DNA of 64,000 nt from Salibacterium qingdaonense (GCF_900114715.1 NZ_FOTY01000005.1:62001-126000); one strand, 5' to 3'; counted from the stretch's first letter, positions 43,720 through 54,678 are shown. Numbers and translations: made by a program. Notes: generated by a model not told the origin, from the sequence alone.

Positions 43720-44274
43720 TTACAGAGAATCCTTCATTTTAAACAATTTCCGTTCGACGTCGTTCAGCTTGTGGTTGTTAAAAGCAACGCTGCCCTTCAC
43801 TTCTGAGAGCTCCATGGTTACATGCATATGGTATTCAGACAGTTTCCCTGTTTGATCCTGTATGACGTTCTGTTTACGCTCCATGCGGTCCACCGTCTCC
43901 TGCAGTGAATCCATTTTCTGCTGCAGACCGGCGGTATCCGCTTTCGTGGCAAGATGCTTCTGCGACTCTTTTGTCGCTAAACCTTCCAACATGTCTTTTG
44001 TTGCCAAGTCCTCCAGCATGTCTTTCGTTGCAAGATCCTCCAACATATCTTTCGTTGCTAAATCCTCCAACATATCTTTCGTTGCAAGATCCTCCAGCAT
44101 ATCTTTCGTTGCCAAATCCTCCAGCATGTCTTTCGTTGCCAGCGATTTTGTCTCTTCTTTTACAAGTTCCTGTACTTCCTCACGCGTTACCATATTCATT
44201 TCTACATGTTGAAGACGTTTCTCCATACTCTGGACCGTACCTAAAATCTGTTGAAGAATTTCATTATCACTCAA
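43720..44274 (-). CDS. coiled-coil protein with LATKDMLED tandem repeats
   Basis: 184 residues, not recognised. Start is a TTG with AAAGGAGG upstream. Predicted almost wholly helical, with heptad patterns at both ends (ILGTVQSMEKRLQHVEMNM; LQQKMDSLQETVDRMERKQ). The middle (45-98) is six copies of the nonapeptide LATKDMLE(D/G), followed by two decayed copies (LATKESQKH, LATKADTAG). No signal peptide or membrane segment. No partner gene is adjacent. A cytosolic structural or scaffold protein is possible, but this is a guess. Confidence 0.7.
   Translation of the reverse strand: MSDNEILQQILGTVQSMEKRLQHVEMNMVTREEVQELVKEETKSLATKDMLEDLATKDMLEDLATKDMLEDLATKDMLEDLATKDMLEDLATKDMLEGLATKESQKHLATKADTAGLQQKMDSLQETVDRMERKQNVIQDQTGKLSEYHMHVTMELSEVKGSVAFNNHKLNDVERKLFKMKDSL
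43981..44142 (-). repeat. 27-bp coding tandem repeat, six copies
   Basis: Six in-frame 27-bp units encoding LATKDMLED differ mainly at synonymous positions (for example CTTGCAACG, TTAGCAACG and TTGGCAACG for Leu-Ala-Thr), so the array is not freshly expanded and the peptide is under selection or was conserved by drift for some time. Confidence 0.9.
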
Positions 44275-44556
44275 TATTCCCAGCCTCCTTTCTTATGATC
44301 AAATTATACCACAACTCCAGAAAAGTTACGCTGTATCTTCTCTTAATTTTTTAAAGAAACTGCCGGAATCTGATATCTATTTTCAGTCCGGCTGTGTACT
44401 GACAATAAAGTTGTGGGCCATTATATAAGCGCCCGTTTGCGGCATAGTTTCGTATACAATATAAATCCTTTATTTAAATCGCTTATAACATAACATGTCA
44501 ATCAGGACTGTTTGAGGAAAATCAAGGATGAATATCATAGATTCTTAACTTTTGAT

Positions 44557-45342
44557 TTAAGAAACAGGAACATACATACACCAAAAAAGATTTTCGTTTC
44601 CATCCACGTGGGTAGAGGAATGAATGCGAAAATGAATGGTTTGGCCTTGCTCATCATTTATCGAAATGAAACTAACCTTCTTCTGCTCAATGTGATGCTG
44701 TTTCCATAGATTTTGAAACAAATTGCTTTGCTGTTTTAGATTTAAAAGGAGTTGATTAAGAATGGGGTCCTCTGGAAAGCGCTCATAAATGCCCCGAAAG
44801 ATTGCAACCGAATAGGTTGAAAACTCATCCCAATTTTGAATACGATTCCGAATACTTCCCTCCAAAAATAGGAGTTGTAGTAAATACCGTTCTTCAGAAG
44901 AACAAGAAGAAAACGGAAAAAGCATTGTTTCGGCCCCTCGATTCCAAAAAATAACCTTGGAACGCTGATCTGTAATGAAGGATGGAAATGGTAAATTGTC
45001 GATTGTGGCTTGTAATGAATTATTATATTGCTCTTCATTCGGCAATGATAATGCTTCATTATACGCTAAGTTGAAAAGATGTTCTTTTTCGTCAGGACTA
45101 AGCTGTAACGCCTGGCCAATATTCATTAAAATATCCCGTGAAGGTTGAATGTCTTTTCCCTGTTCCAGCCAAGTATAATACGTCACACTAACGTGGCTGA
45201 GATAAGCAACCTCTTCCCGGCGCAGTCCCGGAGTTCTTCGTCTTCCCGAGGTCATGTGAATGCCGGCTTCTTCAGGCTGAACTCGTTCTCGCCTGGACTT
45301 TAAAAATTGGCCAAACACTTTGGAATGTACACTTTTTTGCAT
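44557..45342 (-). CDS. helix-turn-helix regulator with MmyB-like ligand domain
   Basis: 261 residues. XRE-type helix-turn-helix at about 35-90 (TPGLRREEVAYLSHVSVTYYTWLEQG) followed by an MmyB-type sensor domain (IDNLPFPSFITDQRSKVIFWN). Such proteins control adjacent oxidoreductase genes. It is divergent from the aldo/keto reductase at 45562, its probable target. Base composition is clearly more AT-rich than the neighbouring operons. Confidence 0.9.
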   Translation of the reverse strand: MQKSVHSKVFGQFLKSRRERVQPEEAGIHMTSGRRRTPGLRREEVAYLSHVSVTYYTWLEQGKDIQPSRDILMNIGQALQLSPDEKEHLFNLAYNEALSLPNEEQYNNSLQATIDNLPFPSFITDQRSKVIFWNRGAETMLFPFSSCSSEERYLLQLLFLEGSIRNRIQNWDEFSTYSVAIFRGIYERFPEDPILNQLLLNLKQQSNLFQNLWKQHHIEQKKVSFISINDEQGQTIHFRIHSSTHVDGNENLFWCMYVPVS

Positions 45343-45561
45343 AATAGTTGATTCATTCCTTTCTCATTGCATGACCAGTATAGCTTTCATTTTGCTTAAG
45401 ATAAAATGATCTGTTCAACTTTAACTGGTTGATACAGGTGTTTTAATATAGGCAATTTTTAAATCCTGTTAATAACATTACTAGTATAAACGTGCAGTGG
45501 TTGTAACCAAGTGTATTCATTAAGATAAAAGCATATCACGAATCAAAAGGAGGACATTCTA

Positions 45562-46527
<966 letters not shown>

Positions 46528-46571
46528 TTGAACTGATGTATTGTTTGAAATGTTTATATAAAATCAAAACA

Positions 46572-46612
46572 AAAAGGCTTAGGCTGCTTCTGAAATGTAG
46601 CCTAAGCCTTTT
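46572..46612 (+). terminator. terminator after the aldo/keto reductase
   Basis: 14-bp stem AAAAGGCTTAGGCT / AGCCTAAGCCTTTT, then TGC. Confidence 0.88.
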
Positions 46613-46741
46613 GCATAGTTTTCCAATAAAGCGTATGATGCCGTCCCTATCCCATAATCCGGCCTAATTATTAAATATAGAGGAACTTTTTAAACAACTT
46701 TATTATCCTTCAACGTCTCTTTTAAATATTTTTCACTAAAC

Positions 46742-48544
46742 CTACTCCACCGTCACGCTCTTGGCGAGGTTTCTCGGCTTATCGACGTCGCAGTCTCTGT
46801 GCAGGGCGGCGTAGTAGGAAATGAGCTGCAGCGGCACGACGGATACGAGCGGGCTGAGCAGTTCGTTGATGTTTGGAAGCACAATCGTGTCGCCTTCTTC
46901 TTTTGTTGCTTCGGTGCTGATGATGCAGGCGTTGGCGCCGCGGGCGATCACTTCCTGGATATTGCCTCGGATATTAGCGTTCACGTGCTGCTGAGTCGTG
47001 ACCCCGACAACCGGTGTGCCGTCTTCAATCAGGGCGATGGTTCCGTGTTTCAGTTCGCCGCCTGCAAAGCCCTCGGCCTGAATATAGGAGATTTCCTTCA
47101 GTTTCAGGGCTCCTTCCTGCACGACATGGTAATCCATGGCGCGCCCGATGAAAAAGCAGTTCCGGGTACCGGACATATAGTCACGAGCCACCTGCTCCAT
47201 ACGTTCTTTTTGATCGCACAGTGTTTCCATCGCATTCGCAATCAGACCGAGCTCGCTGATAGCGTTAAAATCTGAATGGATACCTTGGGCACGGGCGCCG
47301 TCCATCGCGAGGATGGAGAAGACCGCCATCTGGGCAGTATAAGCTTTTGTCGAAGCTACGGCAATCTCCGGCCCTGCGTACGTGTGCAGGGTGAAATCCG
47401 ACTCCCGTGTGAGAGTAGAGCCCGGCACGTTTGTAATGGTCAGGGACTGGCAGCCTTTTTCTTTCACATTGACGAGAACGCCGCGGCAGTCCGCGGTTTC
47501 TCCGCTTTGTGAAATAAAGATAAAGAGCGGGTTTTCCGACAGCAGCGGTTCATTGTATAAGAACTCGCTGGCAATATGAACTTCGGTCGGTTTCTCTGCG
47601 ACTTTTTCCATCAGCTCTTTTCCGGCAAGGCCGGCGTGATAGCTGGTACCAGCCGCAATCACGTAGAGACGATCCGCATCGTTAAGTGCGGCGCGGATAT
47701 CCTGATCGAGTTTGATGTCGCCGTCTTCGTCCTGGTATTTCTGAATGATATTGCGGATAACAAACGGCTGTTCATCAATCTCTTTCAGCATAAAATGGCT
47801 GTACGTCCCTTTTTCCGTGTCGCTCTCGTCGATATCGGTGGTGAAGGTGCTGCGCTCTACAGCAGTACCGTCGAGCTTTTTCACCTGGATGCTGTCTTTT
47901 TTCACGATGACAATCTCCTGATCCATAATTTCCATGAATTCTTTCGTCACATGAAGCATAGCCATCGCATCAGATGCTACGACACTGGATTCTTCTCCCA
48001 CTCCGACGAGAAGTGGACTTTTGTTTTTACCGACATAAATGGTTTCGTTATCTTCATTATCAATCAAGGCAATAGCATAAGAGCCGTGCAGAAGCGCGAG
48101 CGCCTGACGGAATGCTTCATCAACCGTTTCTCCTTCGCCGGTGAATGATTCGATAAGCTGCACAATGATTTCTGTGTCGGTCTCACTGGCCATCTCGACG
48201 TCACTCAGGTACTTGCGTTTGAGCTGCTGGTAGTTTTCAATAACGCCGTTATGCACAAGCGTAAAGCGGCCGCTAAGGCTCTGGTGAGGGTGGGCATTAT
48301 CGCGGCTCGGGGCGCCGTGTGTCGCCCAGCGGGTGTGGCCGATACCGGTCGTCCCGCGTCCCTCATTCCCAACTGTTTCTTCCAGAGAAGCAATCCGTCC
48401 TTTTTCTTTATGAAGTTCCACGCCGTCGTCACTTGCAAGGGCAATCCCCGCGGAGTCGTAACCGCGGTATTCAAGCTTTTGCAACCCCTTCAGAAGAATA
48501 TCTCTTGCCTGATTATTTCCGATATATCCTACGATTCCACACAT
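46742..48544 (-). CDS. glmS: glutamine-fructose-6-phosphate transaminase
   Basis: 600 residues, normal length. Makes glucosamine-6-phosphate from fructose-6-phosphate and glutamine, the first step of amino-sugar and cell-wall precursor synthesis. Cys2 is the glutaminase nucleophile ([10 protein letters not shown]); [10 protein letters not shown] follows. Two SIS domains hold the isomerase site ([14 protein letters not shown]; the C-terminal [12 protein letters not shown] is invariant). Controlled by the glmS ribozyme upstream. ATG with GGAGGTCATGACAGT upstream. Confidence 0.98.
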   Translation of the reverse strand: MCGIVGYIGNNQARDILLKGLQKLEYRGYDSAGIALASDDGVELHKEKGRIASLEETVGNEGRGTTGIGHTRWATHGAPSRDNAHPHQSLSGRFTLVHNGVIENYQQLKRKYLSDVEMASETDTEIIVQLIESFTGEGETVDEAFRQALALLHGSYAIALIDNEDNETIYVGKNKSPLLVGVGEESSVVASDAMAMLHVTKEFMEIMDQEIVIVKKDSIQVKKLDGTAVERSTFTTDIDESDTEKGTYSHFMLKEIDEQPFVIRNIIQKYQDEDGDIKLDQDIRAALNDADRLYVIAAGTSYHAGLAGKELMEKVAEKPTEVHIASEFLYNEPLLSENPLFIFISQSGETADCRGVLVNVKEKGCQSLTITNVPGSTLTRESDFTLHTYAGPEIAVASTKAYTAQMAVFSILAMDGARAQGIHSDFNAISELGLIANAMETLCDQKERMEQVARDYMSGTRNCFFIGRAMDYHVVQEGALKLKEISYIQAEGFAGGELKHGTIALIEDGTPVVGVTTQQHVNANIRGNIQEVIARGANACIISTEATKEEGDTIVLPNINELLSPLVSVVPLQLISYYAALHRDCDVDKPRNLAKSVTVE

Positions 48545-48566
48545 ACTGTCATGACCTCCTGATCAC

Positions 48567-48600
48567 GGGGCCATGGTATGCACGAGGCACACCCGGCCCC
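48567..48600 (-). promoter_or_regulatory. strong extra hairpin between the glmS ribozyme and the glmS ribosome binding site
   Basis: On the coding strand GGGGCC-g-GGTGTGC / GCATACC-at-GGCCCC, 13 pairs including one G-U, loop CTCGT. No T-run follows, so it is not an intrinsic terminator. It ends a few bases before GGAGG. Confidence 0.7.
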
Positions 48601-48624
48601 GCTCTTTATAGTTTTTAGGTTAGG

Positions 48625-48782
48625 CCGTCATCATCCAGGCTGTTGGGCACAGAGTCGCCTCTGTGGTTTAAACCGGGATTTTCGGTTGTGACAGGCAACC
48701 GGGAGGCATCCGCCGATCCATCGATGAACCTCCTCCTCGTCAACTGTTCCTCTTCTCCGACCGGGAACAGTCCGGGCGCTTG
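48625..48782 (-). ncRNA. glmS ribozyme-riboswitch
   Basis: The coding strand shows the conserved core in order: AGCGCCCGGACT at the 5' end (cleavage is just before the GCGCC), then CAGTTGACGAGGAGGAGGTT, ATCGA, TCGGCGGATGCCTCCCGGTTG, and the 3' pairing and pseudoknot part ending near 48625. On binding glucosamine-6-phosphate it cleaves its own mRNA and lowers glmS expression. 3' boundary is approximate. Confidence 0.93.
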
Positions 48783-49189
48783 TATTATGAAATTGTGCCG
48801 TCCTCCTCTTCTTTTCGCTTAAAATCCAGATTGAACTAAAAACGTGCTGATTCTTTGCTGAAATGCAGCGGTTCTGACTCTAAACATTTAAGAACCAGCC
48901 GGCCATTTTATCCCTTATTCCTTGATGTTTGTGCTCATTTCAAGAGAGAAAGAACATCTATTTTGGGACACGCTCTTCTTCATCAAAAAGCAGATTCTTT
49001 TTTCCAAACAGCGGATTGGATGCCTACCTCTGTATGATGGCACCACAGGAAAGAAATAAAGGGATAAATGTCCCAGCCGGCAAAAGGCATCACTTGCAGG
49101 ATACCTTTACCTTTTCTACTGCATGCAAAAACATGTTTCTCTGCCAGTATATGCAGCAACAAGCGGGGAAGTGCGGGCAGATCCAGCTT
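48783..49189. other. glmM-glmS intergenic region, no gene
   Basis: Between the glmM stop and the ribozyme. Contains a weak GGTTCT-N15-AGAACC hairpin near 48875-48902 on the minus strand and no convincing terminator or promoter. Whether glmS is cotranscribed with glmM cannot be decided here. Confidence 0.4.
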
Positions 49190-50542
49190 TTATGTTTCTT
49201 CTTCACGCCCCATGTACTGCTTGACCACATCGGCCACCTGCTGTACATACTTGTCACACAGTTCCTTTGTCTCGGCTTCGGCCATGACGCGGACAAGTGA
49301 TTCTGTTCCGGAAGGCCGTACCAGGATGCGGCCGTTTCCGTTCATTTCATTTTCCACCCGCTCTATTGCTTCGCTTACATGTGGATTGGTATGGATGTTC
49401 TCTTTGTTGACAACGGCTACGTTCACGAGCGTCTGCGGAAACTTCTCCATTTCGCCGGCCAGTTCCGAAAGCGGCTTTCCGGATGCTTTCATGATATCAA
49501 CAAGCTGCAGGGCGGTCAGCATCCCATCTCCGGTCGTGACATGGTCTAAAAAGATGATATGACCGGACTGTTCACCACCGAGGCTGTAACCGCCTTCTCT
49601 CATTGCTTCCATGACATAACGGTCGCCGACAGCTGTCTTTTTCGTTTGAATACCGAGATTTTCAAGAGCCTTATACAGCCCCAGATTACTCATCACCGTC
49701 GTTACAACCGTGTTATCCGCGAGCATCAGCTCTTGTTTTAAGTACTTTGCACAGATATACATAATTTTGTCGCCATCAACGATCTGACCTTTCTCATCCA
49801 CCGCAATCAAACGGTCTGCATCGCCGTCAAAAGCAAGACCGACATCCGCACCTTTTTCTTTTACAAAGGAAACAAGTGTTTCAGGGTTCGTGGAACCAAC
49901 ATCTACATTGATATTCAAACCGTTTGGATTGTTACCGATGGTAGATATCTCCGCGTCCAGATCTGCAAACAAATGCGGCCCCAGGGAAGAAGCCGATCCA
50001 TTGGCGCAATCAAGGGCGACATGGATACCGGAAAAGTCCTCATTGACAGTCTGCTTCAGAAACTGCAGATATTTCTGGCCGCCTTCAAAATAATCATTTA
50101 CTACTCCAAGATCTTCAGCAGTAGGACGGGGCAGTTCATCGTCTGCTTCCAACAAATCCTCAATATCCTGTTCCTGTGCTTCTGTAAGCTTGAACCCATC
50201 CGGGCCGAAAAACTTAATGCCGTTATCTTCCACGGGGTTGTGAGAGGCGGAAATCATAATGCCTGTATGGGCACTGACCGCTTTTGTTAAATAAGCGACA
50301 CCAGGTGTGGAAATCACCCCGAGCCTCATGACTTCCACGCCGACAGAAAGAAGTCCGGCAACAAGAGCTCCTTCAAGCATCTCGCCGGAAACCCGGGTAT
50401 CCCGTCCGATCAAGGCTTTTGGATGTTCTCCTTCTTTCGTTAAATAATGCCCGCCGCTGCGGCCAAGACGAAACGCAAGCTCCGGGGTGAGTTCCGTGTT
50501 TGCAATACCTCGGACACCATCCGTGCCAAATATCTTACTCAT
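49190..50542 (-). CDS. glmM: phosphoglucosamine mutase
   Basis: 450 residues. Converts glucosamine-6-phosphate to glucosamine-1-phosphate. Phosphorylated Ser100 sits in [10 protein letters not shown]; the metal loop DGDADR is at about 240-245; sugar-binding GGEQSGH and the phosphate-binding [14 protein letters not shown] segment follow. Fourth gene downstream of cdaA-cdaR; CdaA, CdaR and GlmM form a known regulatory complex. Confidence 0.97.
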   Translation of the reverse strand: MSKIFGTDGVRGIANTELTPELAFRLGRSGGHYLTKEGEHPKALIGRDTRVSGEMLEGALVAGLLSVGVEVMRLGVISTPGVAYLTKAVSAHTGIMISASHNPVEDNGIKFFGPDGFKLTEAQEQDIEDLLEADDELPRPTAEDLGVVNDYFEGGQKYLQFLKQTVNEDFSGIHVALDCANGSASSLGPHLFADLDAEISTIGNNPNGLNINVDVGSTNPETLVSFVKEKGADVGLAFDGDADRLIAVDEKGQIVDGDKIMYICAKYLKQELMLADNTVVTTVMSNLGLYKALENLGIQTKKTAVGDRYVMEAMREGGYSLGGEQSGHIIFLDHVTTGDGMLTALQLVDIMKASGKPLSELAGEMEKFPQTLVNVAVVNKENIHTNPHVSEAIERVENEMNGNGRILVRPSGTESLVRVMAEAETKELCDKYVQQVADVVKQYMGREEET

Positions 50543-50575
50543 TGCATGATCTCTCCTTCATTTCCGTCTCTTCTC

Positions 50576-51847
50576 TTAGTTGTCTGCGTTTGTGTCCTGA
50601 TTGTTCTGAGACGATTCTTCCGACCATTCCAGTGTGATCTCTTCAACTCCCGGTTCTACCTGCACGTTAGGCGGACCTGACGGCTGAACAGGGATAACAG
50701 AAGGGCTTGATCCACCTTCGCGGTTTTCCCAGTCAGCAGTGAGTGTCAGTTCGCTCTCACTCAGGCCATCCAGAACAGATGCCGCTCCGTATACGGTAAC
50801 GTCGGAAGTAAGCTCGTCCGGCTGCGTTACCGTGTACGAATACGAATCCGGCATATTCTCAATTGTAATAGGTACATTTTCTATTGTACGTTCTTCTTCT
50901 TCTCCAACTTCCACTTCAACAGCAATGTTCTGCGGCTCCACCTGCTCCACGCCTTCCGGTGCCTCAAGAGGAATTTCAAGTGTTCCGCTTTCCTGAACCC
51001 GGCTTAAGTCAAGCACTGCTTCCAGCGTATTGATATCTCCAATTACATCAGGAGGTCCGAATATGGAGGCCCGCGTCGGTTCCATATTCAGGGAGACGAC
51101 ACTTACATTATCAGGAAGACTCCCCTCTCTGGAAAGGCTTATGGGAACTTCAGCTTCAGGCTTCTCCACCGGTACAGAGATATTGACCATCTCAGGCGCC
51201 GCTGCCACATCCAGTTCATTGCCCTGGCTGTCGTATACTGTTACCTGTGATTCTTCTTCCAGTTCTTCCGATGCTCCGGAAGCATCTACCGAAGCAGCTG
51301 CTCTGTCTATGTTTTCATGTATTTCCTGCGGGGCCTGAATATCCACTTCTCCTGGTGATACTTCTGCTTTCCCAAGAGAATATCCTTCTTCTACCTCTGC
51401 TTCGTTGTTAATATCCACTTCCACGGGGTAAGAAACTGTCTCCTGTTCCTGCAATTCTATGGGAACTACGCGCGGTGTAATAGACACTTCCAGGTCAGCA
51501 GGGAAGTTCCGCTGCTGCAGTCTTACATTATGAGTACCTTCCCCCATCTCCTCTAAATCAGCATACACTTCATAAGAGGGTCTCGACAATTGGAAAAGCA
51601 TGATCGAGGTCTGGGGGCCTCTCAGCTCTACACTCACCGTTTGCGGCGCATCGGTCACTTCATACTGTTCTTCATTATAGTATACTTCCACTCCAACGTC
51701 CTGCACGGTGTAAGAGCCCTCCTCATCGTCCGGCAGTACACTGGGAGTGTTGCTGACATTATCCATGTTCACCATTGCATACAACATTACGGCCAGGAGA
51801 AGGGAAATGAACCGCACAAACCATTTGTTGTTAAACAGTCTATCCAT
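50576..51847 (-). CDS. cdaR: YbbR-domain regulator of diadenylate cyclase
   Basis: 423 residues: one N-terminal membrane helix (about 10-26) then four extracytoplasmic YbbR domains rich in acidic residues. Modulates CdaA activity. Overlaps the cdaA stop by eight bases. The acidic C-terminal tail (EESSQNNQDTNADN) fits a salt-adapted organism. Confidence 0.95.
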   Translation of the reverse strand: MDRLFNNKWFVRFISLLLAVMLYAMVNMDNVSNTPSVLPDDEEGSYTVQDVGVEVYYNEEQYEVTDAPQTVSVELRGPQTSIMLFQLSRPSYEVYADLEEMGEGTHNVRLQQRNFPADLEVSITPRVVPIELQEQETVSYPVEVDINNEAEVEEGYSLGKAEVSPGEVDIQAPQEIHENIDRAAASVDASGASEELEEESQVTVYDSQGNELDVAAAPEMVNISVPVEKPEAEVPISLSREGSLPDNVSVVSLNMEPTRASIFGPPDVIGDINTLEAVLDLSRVQESGTLEIPLEAPEGVEQVEPQNIAVEVEVGEEEERTIENVPITIENMPDSYSYTVTQPDELTSDVTVYGAASVLDGLSESELTLTADWENREGGSSPSVIPVQPSGPPNVQVEPGVEEITLEWSEESSQNNQDTNADN

Positions 51848-52661
51848 GTTTTTTCCCTCCCCACTGCCACAAACTGGAGGTGTTCTTCACGTCCGCCATT
51901 AATTCTCTTTCGAGCATGGCACGAAGTGTTTCTTCATCAAGGTCTCTATGCAGGTCTCCATTTTTGGTTACTGAAATCCCTCCGGTTTCTTCCGAGACAG
52001 CGATAGTGAGACAATCGGTCACTTCGCTGATGCCAAGAGCTGCGCGGTGCCTTGTGCCGAGCTCTTTGGAGATAAATGGATTCTCCGACAGCGGCAGATA
52101 ACAGGCTGCTGCTGATATTTCATTTCGTCTCATAATGACAGCCCCGTCATGAAGCGGGGTGTTTGGAATAAAGGTATTAATTAATAATTCCGACGTTACC
52201 GAAGCATTCATCGGGATGCCTGTTTCCACATAATCGTTCATTCCTGTTTCTTTCTCTATAGAAATCAAAGCGCCGATCCGGCGTTTTGCCATATACTTCA
52301 CAGACTTCATAATCGCTTCTACGGTTTTAAGATCGTTTTCTTCCTCCGGCGTTGCCGTTCTTCCGAAAATGCGTCCACGCCCCAGTTGTTCCAGGGCCCG
52401 GCGCAGTTCAGGCTGAAAGATTATAATAATAGCCAGCAGTCCGTATGTAACAGCCTGACCCATGATCCACTGCAGGGTGCGAAGTCCGAAGAAACTGCTC
52501 AAAAACCATACTGCGAGAATGACAGTAATTCCCTTCAGCAGCTGAACAGCCCTGGTCCCGCGGATTACAGTGATTAATTTATATACTACGTAAGCCACAA
52601 GCGCAATATCCACAACCGCCCGCAGCAGACCTAAAAACTGAAAGTCTCCTCCTGTAAACAT
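51840..52661 (-). CDS. cdaA: membrane diadenylate cyclase
   Basis: 273 residues. Three N-terminal membrane helices (to about 82), then a DAC domain with the catalytic motifs DGA (172-174) and RHR (204-206). Makes cyclic di-AMP, which controls potassium and osmolyte balance and cell-wall homeostasis. First gene of cdaA-cdaR-glmM. ATG preceded by TGGAGGAAGC. Confidence 0.97.
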   Translation of the reverse strand: MFTGGDFQFLGLLRAVVDIALVAYVVYKLITVIRGTRAVQLLKGITVILAVWFLSSFFGLRTLQWIMGQAVTYGLLAIIIIFQPELRRALEQLGRGRIFGRTATPEEENDLKTVEAIMKSVKYMAKRRIGALISIEKETGMNDYVETGIPMNASVTSELLINTFIPNTPLHDGAVIMRRNEISAAACYLPLSENPFISKELGTRHRAALGISEVTDCLTIAVSEETGGISVTKNGDLHRDLDEETLRAMLERELMADVKNTSSLWQWGGKKHG

Positions 52662-52709
52662 CTCGCTTCCTCCAATTAAGTCTGACCAGAAAAAGAAAAC
52701 AACGCTCTC

Positions 52710-52715
52710 ATTATA
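52710..52715 (-). promoter_or_regulatory. extended -10 promoter of cdaA
   Basis: Coding-strand TATAAT preceded by TGA (extended -10). The -35 region is poor (TCAAAC at 17 bp). About 50 bases before the start codon. Confidence 0.55.
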
Positions 52716-52799
52716 TCATATTTTCTGCTTCTGTTTGATAATGAACAAAGACTTGTTGTTATTATTTTTTATTTTGTTATGGAACTTTCATTTTATAAT

Positions 52800-52838
52800 A
52801 AAAAAGGGCATCCGGTATGTTAGTCGCCGGAATACCCG
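52800..52838 (-). terminator. terminator after rsiW
   Basis: GGGtATtCCGG / CCGGATgCCC on the coding strand followed by TTTTTT. Separates sigW-rsiW from the cda operon. Confidence 0.85.
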
Positions 52839-52883
52839 TCTCGTTTCACGTATAAGTGTGTAAAAATGTGAAAAGAAATAAAT

Positions 52884-53519
52884 CTAGTCTTTGCTTTCCC
52901 TGCCGGCCGGGAAGACGTCTCCTGCTATTTGTTTCGTGTGGTACCATACCCATTCCAACACCTGGTCCACTTCTTCTATATCTCCTGCCACATCACCGGC
53001 TGATGCGAGATACTTTTCTCCATTGATTACGGTCAGGCTCCCCGTGATTTCTCCTTCTACTTCAACCTTCGCATTGCGAACCGTCAGGTCCCCTTCTACC
53101 GTCTCTCCTTCGGGGATAGTAACCGTTCCGGCATCTTCGTCGATGGCTACGTTCCGGCTTCCCTGAACGGAAATATCTCCTCCGGCCTGTTCGTTCCATA
53201 CTGAAAAAAGACTGGAGACCATCAATATGATAAAAAGCGACGCTGCCACAAAGAACGGGTGCTGTCTTGACCATTTCTTCCATGTCACCCGTTTTTTCTG
53301 GTTTGGAAGGCTGTTCATCACGCTTTCTGTGAATCCGTCCGGGGCCGATATATGGGAGGAACTCTGCACAAGCATCACTGCTTTTTTCAATTCGCGTAAG
53401 CGGGCCGCGCAGTCTTCACACGTCTCCATATGTTCAAACAGCTCTAAACGATCTTCCTGATTAATTTCTCCATCCAGATATTTATCCAGCAGAATTTCAT
53501 ATCGATTTTCGCAGCTCAT
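52884..53519 (-). CDS. rsiW: anti-sigma-W factor
   Basis: 211 residues from ATG 53517-53519 (GGGAGGA upstream; an ATG six bases earlier is possible). Zinc-binding anti-sigma domain HxxxCxxC at His30-Cys34-Cys37 (EHMETCEDCAARL), membrane helix at about 82-100, then an extracytoplasmic domain with the conserved VTIPEGETVEGDLTVRN and LTVINGEKYLASAGDV segments seen in RsiW. Holds SigW inactive until cleaved under envelope stress. Follows sigW by 16 bp. Confidence 0.95.
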   Translation of the reverse strand: MSCENRYEILLDKYLDGEINQEDRLELFEHMETCEDCAARLRELKKAVMLVQSSSHISAPDGFTESVMNSLPNQKKRVTWKKWSRQHPFFVAASLFIILMVSSLFSVWNEQAGGDISVQGSRNVAIDEDAGTVTIPEGETVEGDLTVRNAKVEVEGEITGSLTVINGEKYLASAGDVAGDIEEVDQVLEWVWYHTKQIAGDVFPAGRESKD

Positions 53520-53535
53520 CGTCATTCCTCCCTCC

Positions 53536-54102
53536 TCACGCATTGCCCAGCCTCTTGCGCAAGGCTTCCCGGCCGCGGTGAATATGGGTTTTCACCGTGT
53601 TTTCCGGCAGATCCAGCACATCGCTGATTTCTGTGATGGACAAATCTTCTATGTAACGCAGTATAACAGCAGCCCGGTATTTTTCCGGAAGAAGGGATAT
53701 TTCCTGCTGCACCCATTCCTGCAGTTCCAGCGTAACCACCTGGTCTTCCGGTAGATTCTGTGAAGCGGCTAACTGCGAGTAGCCGGTCAATCCATCCGTT
53801 CCCTGAATCTCAGCATCCAGGGAATAATCAGGTTTCTTCTTTCGGATCCGGTCGATGCACAGGTTCGTCGTGATACGAAACAGCCATGTCGAGAACTTCC
53901 GGCTTTCATCATAGCTCTCAATATTGGCATACGCCCGTAAAAACGCCTCTTGAGCCATATCCTGTGCCTCATATCCATTCCCGGTCATCCGGTAGGCGAT
54001 CTGGTACACTTTATCTTTATACAGGTCTACCAGTTCAGCAAAAGCATCCTGATCTCCTTCTTTTTTAATCTCTTTTATCAGTCGTTTCACTACCGCATCC
54101 AT
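53536..54102 (-). CDS. sigW: ECF sigma factor SigW
   Basis: 188 residues from ATG 54100-54102 (GGTGGAGGTC upstream). Sigma-70 region 2 (YKDKVYQIAYRMTGNGYEAQDM, RKFSTWLFRITTNLCIDRIR, RKKPDY) and region 4 (SITEISDVLDLPENTVKTHI) match SigW. Directs the envelope stress response to cell-wall antibiotics, alkali and detergents. Autoregulated by the sigma-W promoter upstream. Confidence 0.96.
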   Translation of the reverse strand: MDAVVKRLIKEIKKEGDQDAFAELVDLYKDKVYQIAYRMTGNGYEAQDMAQEAFLRAYANIESYDESRKFSTWLFRITTNLCIDRIRKKKPDYSLDAEIQGTDGLTGYSQLAASQNLPEDQVVTLELQEWVQQEISLLPEKYRAAVILRYIEDLSITEISDVLDLPENTVKTHIHRGREALRKRLGNA

Positions 54103-54141
54103 GTTCTCGACCTCCACCCATTTTCTCAGGGTATCTTCATC

Positions 54142-54167
54142 TACGTATCACAGCGTTTTTCGTTTCA
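54142..54167 (-). promoter_or_regulatory. sigma-W autoregulatory promoter
   Basis: Coding-strand TGAAAC (54162-54167), 16-bp spacer, CGTA (54142-54145), the exact ECF sigma-W consensus. About 40 bases before the sigW start. Confidence 0.9.
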
Positions 54168-54302
54168 GACGATACGATTGTATCACGTTTTAGAAGGAAA
54201 GGTATAAAAATGACAATTTTGTGAAAAGATATGTTTCCTTGTTTTCAATACAATGGAAATGAGCGATAATATACAGGATATTCTGAATGAGGAGTGACAA
54301 TC

Positions 54303-54482
54303 TTGTCAGAACAACTTCTTTTGCGGGAGATTGAAATAAAAAGAGAGAAATTGAACAGACAGGCCTGCAGACAGTCCCTTTTTTCGGAAGAGGTTATCCG
54401 CCTCAGCAAAGAACTCGACCACCTGCTGAATATGTATAACGGATGGTGCCGTGACAACCAGCCTGCTGCTCCCGCCAACTAA
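54303..54482 (+). CDS. Spo0E-like aspartyl-phosphate phosphatase
   Basis: 59 residues from TTG 54303 (GAGGAG upstream; a GTG at 54294 is the alternative). Two-helix Spo0E fold with the family motif LSKELDHLLNMY. Such proteins dephosphorylate Spo0A-P and related regulators and delay sporulation. Divergent from sigW. Terminator follows at once. Confidence 0.82.
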   Translation: MSEQLLLREIEIKREKLNRQACRQSLFSEEVIRLSKELDHLLNMYNGWCRDNQPAAPAN

Positions 54483-54500
54483 TTTATCATTTACCCTTTT

Positions 54501-54531
54501 TTCCGCCAGGTTTCTATAAGGCGGATTTTTT
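54501..54531 (+). terminator. terminator after the Spo0E-like gene
   Basis: CCGCC / GGCGG stem, loop AGGTTTCTATAA, then ATTTTTTGTG. Confidence 0.7.
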
Positions 54532-54555
54532 GTGCTTTTAAAAGCACTCATACCT

Positions 54556-54585
54556 TAAAAAGCTCAGCTGAAGGAGCTGAGCTTT
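54556..54585 (-). terminator. terminator of the tRNA operon
   Basis: AGCTCAGCT / AGCTGAGCT stem with loop CCTTC, then TTTTTAAGG on the minus strand. Confidence 0.88.
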
Positions 54586-54605
54586 GGGTTTGCTTGATTA
54601 AATGG

Positions 54606-54678
54606 TGGAGCCTAGCGGGATCGAACCGCTGACCTCCTGCGTGCAAAGCAGGCGCTCTCCCGGCTGAGCTAAGGCCCC
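54606..54678 (-). tRNA. tRNA-Ala (anticodon TGC)
   Basis: Minus-strand cloverleaf starting GGGGCCTTAGCTCAG, anticodon loop CTTTGCACG with TGC, T-arm GGTTCGATCC, CCA encoded. 73 bases. Last gene of a six-tRNA operon. Confidence 0.97.
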
